Source of the DNA: Cryptomeria japonica
Lineage: Eukaryota > Streptophyta > Pinopsida > Cupressales > Cupressaceae
Reading direction: 5' to 3'
Assembly: GCF_030272615.1 (NCBI RefSeq)
Contig: NC_081414.1
Coordinates: 909,979,009-910,043,008 of the forward strand
DNA: 64,000 nucleotides
Shown here: positions 56,410 to 64,000 of the stretch, piece after piece
How the letters are laid out: each line of letters starts with the position of its first letter
Position numbering within the stretch: position 1 is the first letter of the stretch
Notes under the pieces: generated by a model
Databases searched by the model: none
What the model saw: only the letters and a program-made list of their open reading frames with translations
Told to the model about the DNA's origin: nothing
Made by a program: the position numbers and the translations under genes

Positions 56410-57195
56410 CTTATGCGGGGTAGTTGGAAGAAGTGAAGCATTAGTGAATTTCTTACCCCACAAAGATGAAGAATGCTAGTTGAGGGTGATGCGAGGAGAA
56501 AAATGTTGGATAGACCTATTCTTCCCAACATCCCACAGCGATATAAAAAATAAATCAATGAATGAGAGTTTTGTGTAGAAAAAGTTGATGCCTATGTGGG
56601 CTGGCAGGGATAGTGAAGACCAAAACAAACTCCTAACCCCCAAGGTTCTGATACAGAGAAATAAAATGGTGCAGGGAGAAATAGGGTAAGGAGTTTAGTA
56701 CTCCCTGACACCCCACATCTAGCAATGGATGAAGGATACAAAGGTAAGAAAGGATGGAGTGTGCAAAGCTAGAGAGACCTGTGCGAGATAGCGGGAAGAA
56801 GTGAAGCATCAGTGAAGTTCTTACCCTGGAAGGATGAAGAATGCTTGTTGAGGGCAATGCAAGGAGAAAAATGTTGGATGAACAAGATGCTTGTTGAGAG
56901 AAATGCAGGGAGAAAAATGTTGGATAAACTTGTTCTTCCCGCCATCCCACAATGATATTAAAAATAAATCAATGCAATGTTCTGTGTACAAAAATTTGAA
57001 AGGCGATGCCCGTACGAGTTGGTGGGAACAGTGACGACCAAAATAAATGCATACCCCATAGGGTTTTGATATAGAGAAAGAAAATGGTGCAGGGAGAAAG
57101 GGGGTAAGGAATTTAGTACTCCCTGCCATCCCGCATCTAGAAATGGATGAAGGGTACAAAGGAAGGAAAGGATGGAGTGTACGAATCTAGAGAGA
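56410..57195 (+). repeat. Large tandem duplication in element G LTR/leader
   Basis: 56410-56768 and 56769-57194 are diverged tandem copies (AGAAGTGAAGCAT, GAGAAAAATGTTGGAT, AATGGTGCAGGGAGAAA, GAGTTTAGTACTCCCTG). The second copy has an inner duplication of about 50 bp around 56836-56930. The short motif GCGGGATAGCGGGAA recurs at unit starts and elsewhere (56240, 57190, 63815). Confidence 0.88.
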
Positions 57196-57957
57196 GTTGT
57201 GCGGGATAGCGGGAACCCTTAAAATATAAATGAAGGCTTACCCCGTAGGGGTAACATAAGCATGCAAAGGGTGATGTGGGCTAAAAGAAAGGAAGAGAGA
57301 TAGTAGTCCCCTCTACCCCATGATGACAGAAGTAAAAACAAAACAGAAGGAAGATCACTCCCTTCAGTGAGGAAAGGCAGTACCTCACGAGGCAATGGGA
57401 TGTATTAAGATGCATAAAGAGGCCTTCCCAACATGATGATGAGTGGAACCTGAAAGATGATATGGGGTAATGAAAGGTGAGAAGAGCAAGTCTCCCCACT
57501 ATCCCATGGGGGGGGAAATCTAAAGGATGACGAAGTTTTTGAAATCAAAAGCAATTAAAGGTGGCTTACTCGACACCATGTTTGCAGTCAGAGGTCGTAA
57601 AAGGGTGATCTTAAAAATTCAAAATTTTTACCAACGGTTGAATTTAAATTTCTGAGCCACCAATCCAATATGCAATGTGTGTAGGAATTAATGCCCACTA
57701 GCATGTGTGTCATAAAGGAAAAATTAAGGGTATTCTCATGCACCCTACATTTGAAGAGCAACTAGAGTGATTGAAGATAAAGCTAATAGTGAACCAAAGC
57801 ATTCGAAGCAACTGAATTACATCTCAAAAATCCAATAAGTCATTTCTAAGGCATTAATTTATGTTTCGCAAGGAGTTTTTAGCTTTTTGGGTAGAGTTTT
57901 TTAAAGAAAGGTTATGTTTCTTTCCCTAGTTGCGGGAGGGTATTATTTATTGAAATT
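57196..57957 (+). other. Element G LTR end and leader, boundary not resolved
   Basis: More TTACCCC/CGGGATAG motifs to about 57500, then ordinary AT-rich DNA. No clear primer-binding site or ORF found. Confidence 0.5.
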
Positions 57958-58807
57958 GTGTCTTTTTCTCTATTTGAAAGCAATACAATAGCATCATCTA
58001 TTGAGAATACCCCCTCCTCATCCACTACAAAGACCTCTAAAGTGCCAATAGGTTCCTCCATGCCTGAAATTACTCATGTCATCCTGTTAACCATAGTTCA
58101 TCCCATGTCAGATATTGCAAGTGCACCTTCTATTGAGTCTACCCCCGCAGCCACTCCTCATGCATCCCTAAAGGCTGAACCAAGCTCTCCACCTAAGAAA
58201 AATACTCCTTAGCCCAAAAAGAAAGAGGGTATCTAAGAAAGTAACAGTCATATCGATAGATGACGAATCATCTGATGACCCTAGCCCTCCCCCAAAGGCT
58301 AAGAAGCCAACTCAGAAGAGGAAGGGGGCTAGTCCTAAGTCATCTACCAAAAAGGCATCTACAGAGGCTTCCCTAGCAAAGGATCCACAAGTGGAGGGGT
58401 CACACCCATATGAGTAGTCCTCAGAACCCAAAAATAAAAGGAATCCTATCAAGAGGGCAGCCCCTAGGACCACTAAGAAGGCTAAATAGAGTCCCACATA
58501 AGAGGACCAAGCTCCTACCCAATCTGAGTAGCCTGCAAAAGCCTCAAATCCACTTGCCCCATCAAAGATAGCAAAGGAAATTGCCAAGGAGGTGGAGGAG
58601 TAGTTAGAAGAGATGGATCAGAGGAAGAAGAAGGAAGTAAGGAGTCTCCACTAAGATCTCCTTGAACTATTTCAAGATGCAACTATGTGGAAGAATCTCA
58701 AAATTGTATTCAATGATAATGAGTCAAGATGCAGAGATGGGTATACTAATGACTGAGGATGGGACATATTTTAATACTTTCATGAAAACAGAAACAAAAT
58801 AGTCCCA
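57958..58807 (+). pseudogene. Element G N-terminal Ser/Pro/Lys-rich coding
   Basis: Open at 57958-58212 (SIENTPSSSTTKTSKVPIGS, SLKAEPSSPPKKNTP), then shifted frames with repeated Lys/Pro/Ser blocks (KKPTQKRKGASPKSSTKKAS at about 58300) and Glu-rich coil near 58580-58640. Looks like the disordered N-terminus of ORF1. Several stops. Confidence 0.55.
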
Positions 58808-60182
58808 GTGTCAAACCCATGGAGACTCAATTTGGGAAAATTGGTACCCCCAATTGTATTTGTGGAGCCAATGCTGATTAGGGAACTTGGTAAGAAATAT
58901 CATCCTCGGAGCATGACTGTTAAAATAGACAGTGGTCATGTTCTAGTGGATATCACAAAAGAGACCATAATTGAATGTTTTGATCTGGATAGAAGTGTCA
59001 TTAGAGGCATTAATAAAGGCAAGTTGATAAGGGAGTATTATGCCAAAAAGGATTTCTATAAGAAGATGATAATGCCCCTCTTTTTGAAGAAATTGTATCA
59101 AGGAGGAAAGGGTTACCTCTTGAAATCAAAGAGGGAGCCTCTCAGTTTGATCCTCTTTGAGGATTATTTCTCAAAGAATTATTATGCTTTGTGCCACATT
59201 TTGGGGGAGGATTATGGATTAATAATGATGCCTGTGGACTTCATGATGATGGACATGAAGATCCAACATTCAAATACCAATGAATTATGTGATTTTTCTA
59301 CAATATTTCAAGAGAAGTTGCATGAGGTGTTGATAAAGGAAAAGAACCCCAAAGAGGGATTGAATTTTAAACACTATTCTTTGCTCTACCATCTTATTCT
59401 TTTTCAAAATAGAATCAGATGGGAGGAATCCTTGAAGGTGAACATTTTTTATCCCAGGACTAATGCAGGGTGGCCATCATGGCTAGTACAAAGGTGGACC
59501 CAGGTATGGGATAAAGGATCCAAATAATCTAATTATAAGGAATTCTTTGATTGTTTTGTTATGAGGATCCTAATTATGATGGGGGCCACACTACCAAGGC
59601 TTCCTAAGGACATCATAAAGATCTTGAGGGTCGGGAGTGCTCAAGCTAGTAACACTGTGTACCTTGAGGGTGCATTCACCCACAATTTTGGGGACTTTTT
59701 CTTCTACTCCAATTGTACATTGATTAGAGTATATGGGTGTAATCAAGCACCTCATATGTTGCCCATCACAACATCTCTCAGGCTTACATTTATAGAATTC
59801 ATATGGCAAATACTATGGTCAGAGAAAGACCAAACAAGAATAGAGAAGAAGGGGAAACACCTCCCCTGGGTGATAAAGTATAATGAGTTCTTTGTAGGGT
59901 GTGACACCCTTGATAAAGTGTAGGACTTCCTTACAAATAATTATAGGCTAAAGGTCAACTGGGAAAGGCGTTTTGATCCAAAAGGATATATTAATGACGT
60001 AAGGGTAAATAAATTAAACGTGAGGGGATTTACTCATATTTTTTATGAAAGGGAGGATTTAATTAGGAATTCCCACTCATCTGAGGCCTTGCAAAGAAGG
60101 AGGAAGTGGGAATACTTTAATAAATTGGAGAGGGAAAGGAGAGAGGAAGACCCTAAATATAATAGCTGGCTTTTTAGCTAAT
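58808..60182 (+). pseudogene. Element G ORF1, unrecognised protein in the gag position
   Basis: 239 codons open from 58808: NPWRLNLGKLVPPIVFVEPM, VDITKETIIECFDLDRSVIR, LILFEDYFSKNYYALCHILG, EESLKVNIFYPRTNAGWPSW, then a stop at 59525. The same frame carries on at 59561 (MRILIMMGATLPRLPKDIIK, SLRLTFIEFIWQILWSEKDQ) to DKV-stop at 59921, and further as NYRLKVNWERRFDPKGYIND and ALQRRRKWEYFNKLERERRE to about 60180. About 450 residues in all. It has neither the Gag core nor a zinc knuckle. I do not recognise the family. Confidence 0.7.
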
Positions 60183-60380
60183 GTGGCCTTGAAAAGTGAT
60201 GATCATTACTTTAGTTGGGATTTCAGAAGTGGAAGTAAAAACTAGGCCATCTATTCCGCACAATATTTGCAATTTCCAAATATTCAATGATGACAATGAT
60301 TTGTTGAAGTTATTTCACTTGTGGATTAATATGAAATTCAAGAAATATATTTTAATGCTTTTGTAGAAGTTACAGATGGT
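60183..60380 (+). other. Linker between ORF1 and RT in element G
   Basis: About 200 bp with no protease motif in any frame; only a short piece (EVTDGVETVFGNEVVQL) leads into the RT frame. Confidence 0.5.
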
Positions 60381-61500
60381 GTGGAGACAGTTTTTGGGAA
60401 TGAAGTAGTTCAACTAAAGAAAAATAAAATCCCAAAAGGGTTGGTTGCTTTAAAAAGGGTATTTGATAATAGGGATAGCCAAGTAAGTAAATCATCGGTT
60501 GTCAATAAAGAAGACTTGGAAGAAATCAATTTAGGGACTAAATCATATCCTAAAAAGTTCTACATTGGCAAGAAGATTACACCTCAGATTAGATCCATGT
60601 TGATTGCATTGTTAAGTAAATACAAGCATGTATTTGCATGGTCTTATGATTATTTGAAAGCCTATAGAGAGGATCTATTTAAGCATGAGATTCCTCTAGA
60701 TCCAAATGCAAAGGCAGAGGCCTATTAATCCTTTTCTCGGGCCTAAGATGTAGGAAGAATTGATGAAGATTAGGGATGGTGGTATTATCAAACCAATAAG
60801 GCATTCATCTTGGGTCTCAAACCTTGTCCCAGTGAGGAAAAAGAATGGTGACATTAGACTATGTGTAGACTTTAGAAATTTAAATATGTCATCATTAAAG
60901 GACAATTTCCTCTTGCCAAACATGGAGGCAATGTTGCAAAAGGTGACTAGTTATGAATTACTATCCATGATGGATGGTTTTTCAAGTTATAATCAAGTTA
61001 AAGTGAAAGAGCCTGAGTAGTACAAGATTGCTTTTACTACTCCATGGGGGGCCTATGTTTATGTAAGGATGCCCTTTTATCTAACCAATGATCGTGCCAC
61101 TTTTTAGAGGGCCATGGATGTGGCATTTGTAGACTCGATTGATATCACCATGGTTGTATACCAAGATGACCTGATGGCATTCTCCAAGAAGGCTTAGGAT
61201 CATGGTTTTCACCTTGAGAAGTTATTTACATGATCCTTCGAGTATGGTATATCACTCAATCCCAAGATGTATCATTTTGTTGTAACTGAAGGAATGTTTT
61301 AAGGCCACATTATGTCAAAAGAGGGAGTTAGGATTGACCCAGAGAGAGTTGGGACAATAGATAAAATATCAATTCCCAAGATCATCAAGGCAATATAATC
61401 CTTCTTTGGCCAAATCCATTTTGTCCAAAGGTTTATTTCAAACTTTGTTGAAATTGTAAAGCCCATCTCTAGAATTCTTAAGAAAGGTGCCAAAATTGAC
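60381..61500 (+). pseudogene. Element G reverse transcriptase
   Basis: HEIPLDPNAKAEAY near 60690, then GGIIKPIRHSSWVSNLVPVR, KKNGDIRLCVDFRNLNMSSL, ELLSMMDGFSSYNQVKV, TTPWGAYVYVRMPFYLTNDR with ATF-stop-RAMD (Gln expected, TAG at 61105), the catalytic VYQDDLMAFSK at about 61156-61185, then GVRIDPERVGTIDKISIPKI. Frame change near 60725 and at least six stops. YQDD replaces the more usual YVDD/YIDD. Confidence 0.92.
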
Positions 61501-62079
61501 TGGACAAATGAAGCTTTGGAGGCTTTTGTGGCAATCAAGAGAGCAATTAAAGAAGCCCCTATTCTAAAAGATCCAAATTTCAGTACACCATTTCAATTTT
61601 TTTCTTTTGCATCATTTCATACAGTTGCTACAGTCATGCTCCAAAAAGATGATGAAGGTTATGAGCCACCTATTGCATTTTACGGCAAGTCTCTTCAAAT
61701 AGTTGAACTTAAGTATGACATAGTGGAGAAACAAGCATATGCTCTGGTAAAAGTAGTTAATAATTTTAGATCATGCCTTGTAGGAGATAAAGTTGTTTCT
61801 TATGTCACAAATGTTGTAGTCAAAGATATTTTTGTTCAATCTAAAGTAACTAGCTGAAGGTGTAGATGGATAAATAAGATTCAAGAATTTAATATTGAAA
61901 TCCAAAACACCAAATTAGTCAATGGAATGGGTTAAGAAAATCTTATGGCTAAAGAAAACTTGGATCTTATCCAAGTAAATAGTGTACCCATTCCTAAAGA
62001 TAATGTTTGTAGTCTTCAGCAAACACCACGGTAAACCAGTATCATACATTTCTAGAAGTATATAAAATGCCTAGATGAT
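61501..62079 (+). pseudogene. Element G RT connection and RNase H
   Basis: DWTNEALEAFVAIKRAIKEA and FASFHTVATVMLQKDDEGYE with PPIAFYGKSLQIVELKYDIV, the usual Ty3/gypsy RNase H opening, then FRSCLVGDKVVSYVTNVVVK. Further motifs fade after the stop near 61855. Catalytic acids are partly replaced, so inactive. Confidence 0.82.
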
Positions 62080-63284
62080 ATGATAGAAATTCAAAAGAGG
62101 ACCCTGAAGTTACAATGTCAAAGATATGTCTTCATCAATGTAGACATTTACTATAGGGATAAAGATGGAATTTTGTTACTTTGTTTGGATGAACACCAAG
62201 CCCAAGTTGTGCTTAAGGGTATGCATTCTGGAATATGTGGAGGACATTTCACAACTAGTACTACAACTCATAAAGTGTTAAGGTCTGGTTAATTCTGGCC
62301 CACTTTGTTTAAGGATGCACACACCTATGTGAGAAAATGTGAACCTTGTCAAAGATTCTCGCAAAAATTCAAGTATTCAGGAGTGCTTCCTCTCATACTT
62401 GTTCAAGTAGAGGCTCCATTCTATCAATGGGGCATTGATTTCATAGGGGAAATAGATGAATGGTCAAGTGGTGGACACTGGTGGATATTGGTAGCCACAA
62501 ATTACTTCACAAAATGGGTAGAGGCTATTCCAATTAGAAAATGCACAAGCAAGATTGTCATTGACTTCTTGTTCACCAATGTTATAACCCTGTTTGGGGT
62601 CCCAGTGAGACTGATTTGGATAACGCGATGTGTTTTAGATTTGAGGAGTTTACAAAATTTTGCAAATCATATGGAATTTGTATATCGTATGCCTCACCAT
62701 ACGACCCTCAAGGGAATGGACAAGAAAAATCCTGCAATAAGAGCCTCATGCAAATCATAAAGAGGACACTAAAATAGAACAAGAAAGCATGGGACTCCAA
62801 GTTGAAAATGGCAAGATGGGCAGATCGGGTTACAGTTAAGAAGGCAACAGGAAAGTCATCTTTTGAGCTAGTGTATGGGACACAGGTTAAATTACATATC
62901 AACAACTTGCTACATGTATATACATTTATTCATGAGAATGACTTGGAAATGCCTGACCCAATGGAAGAAAGGATGGAGCAACTTATGGAACTAGAAGATG
63001 TCATGAATAATGCTCACAAAAGAAATATGAAATTGTAGCAAAAAAGAAAATATATGTTTGACAAGAAGGCATCTGTGAGAAAATTCAATATAGATGACAT
63101 GGTGTTATTGTGGAATGCTAGAGCATAGGAGAAGGGAAAACATGGTAAGTTTAAGGCTATGTGGTTAGGCCCTTATGTTGTAATGGAGAGGAATGGTGAG
63201 GATTCATATTTCCTCACAGATATGAATGGTGAAATGTCGGAACTGCCTGTGCATGCATAGTTCCTAAAGCATTTCTTTGCTTAA
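62080..63284 (+). pseudogene. Element G integrase
   Basis: Zinc-binding part: HSGICGGHFTTSTTTHKVLR, then FKDAHTYVRKCEPCQRF (C-x2-C). Catalytic core: QWGIDFIGEIDEWSSGGHWW (first Asp), YFTKWVEAIPIRKCTSKIVI, then in the neighbouring frame DNAMCFRFEEFTKFCKSYGI and SPYDPQGNGQEKSCNKSLMQ. In the last string the usual Ala-Glu is Glu-Lys, so the catalytic Glu appears replaced by Lys. The end reads WADRVTVKKATGKSSFELVY and, after stops, KFKAMWLGPYVVMERNGEDS, the GPY/F module. Frameshifts near 62610 and 62770. Confidence 0.92.
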
Positions 63285-63445
63285 CACTTTTCCATGCACA
63301 TTAGTCTTAGGGTTGTACATAGTTGTAAATATTCCTAGTGTTTTTTACTGGTCTGCAGCCTCAAACATCAGGATTCTTGCCTTGACCCTAGGAATCAAGT
63401 GTCACCAACTAGAGCCACTATTCGGAGTGTTTAAAATTTTGCCCT
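63285..63445 (+). other. Element G 3' untranslated region
   Basis: Short non-coding stretch before the LTR; no clear polypurine tract is visible next to 63446, which leaves the exact LTR start slightly open. Confidence 0.55.
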
Positions 63446-64000
63446 TGTCTATGTTTTTTGCTTTTTAAATGGCTTTGGTAGATAGGATTTTAGCAAGGTT
63501 TAAGCCTCTGGCTATATTTTTCCAAAACCCTTGGCTTTGTTATATTCTTCACTTACTGGTGATGGCAGGTTTGCTCCTTTTAAGTTGTCATAGAGAGTGT
63601 CCTCAATCGTGCGGTTACTAGCCCCTTATAGAATGCCTAGCAGATTTGGTTGGTCACATTAATTAAAGACTATTTAGGCCTTATGCCACCTGTGGCTAAA
63701 AATGGCTATGTCTATATTTCCTAGTGTGTGCCCCAACCTCAGTCCCCTTACCCTTTATAAGTCTCCACATGCAAAATAATTTCACTTAAGTGAAGGCCTC
63801 GACATCTGGTCACACGGGATAGTGGGGATTGTTATCTATAAAGAAAGGATTTACCCCACACAACCTTCACAGCTGAAAAGTTGCCCATGTGGGCCAAGAG
63901 ATTGCTTTGCGAAAATAAGGGTTCTTACCCCACATGGCATTATATGAAGAAAGCAATAGTAGGAACTAAGGAATTGCATCAAGAGGTTCACCCCATAGGA
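63446..64000 (+). repeat. Element G 3' LTR, truncated by window end
   Basis: Pair of 55709-56288, with about 30 bp missing near 63955 relative to the 5' copy. Continues beyond the window. Confidence 0.85.

Larger units (their letters stand above)
55709..64000 (+). mobile_element. Element G: Ty3/gypsy element with unrecognised ORF1, 3' LTR cut by window end
   Basis: Plus strand. 5' LTR starts 55709; the 3' LTR starts 63446 and runs off the window. Inside: a Ser/Pro/Lys-rich ORF (57958-58800), ORF1 (58808-60182), RT, RNase H, integrase (60381-63282). RT before integrase defines Ty3/gypsy. No zinc knuckle, Gag core or protease is seen. Every domain carries stops or frame changes. Confidence 0.87.

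Overview
The window reads as intergenic DNA from a large-genome seed plant, most likely a gymnosperm such as a conifer. That is inferred from wall-to-wall, old, deeply nested LTR retrotransposons, their pervasive stop codons and frameshifts, and the absence of any convincing host gene, tRNA or rRNA. I see no bacterial, organellar or CRISPR features. Element names A-H are local labels used only in this annotation.

Left half (1-28837). A gag-only Ty3/gypsy-like element (C, plus strand) is broken at its gag start by a Tat-type Ty3/gypsy element (B, minus strand, 1-22112, its 3' end outside the window). B is split 27 codons into gag by a second Tat-type element (A, minus strand, 5641-19078, target duplication ATACT). 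A carries a solo LTR (12605-13579, duplication AGTGT) in its gag-pol. This gives a four-layer nest that can be read base by base. A has lost RT, RNase H and most of integrase. It keeps, downstream of pol and on the opposite strand, a decayed Plant Mobile Domain (PMD) gene at 7800-8855. Upstream of that gene lie a 14-unit 20-bp periodic array and an array of 25-nt hairpins with compensatory arm changes. The leaders of A and B carry the reverse complement of the same 20-bp monomer.

Middle (28838-55708). A locus with a minus-strand acidic ORF remnant is split by element D (plus strand, 30560-54637, duplication CCAAG). D is a relative of C with gag and protease-like coding but no RT or integrase. 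D's leader is interrupted by element E (32295-41272, duplication CATAA). E has Ty1/copia-like LTRs and a tRNA-Met-type primer site, but in place of pol it holds an unrecognised ORF of roughly 1,100 codons, itself hit by a solo LTR (37650-39141). D's gag is interrupted by a nearly complete minus-strand Ty1/copia element H (42501-49640, duplication ATGAC).

Right end (55709-64000). Ty3/gypsy element G (plus strand) has an LTR built of recurring short motifs, an unrecognised ORF1 where gag-protease would be expected, then RT, RNase H and integrase. Its 3' LTR runs off the window.

No element looks autonomous now. The most unusual signals are the PMD module with its two repeat arrays in A, the novel ORF of E, and the ORF1 of G.
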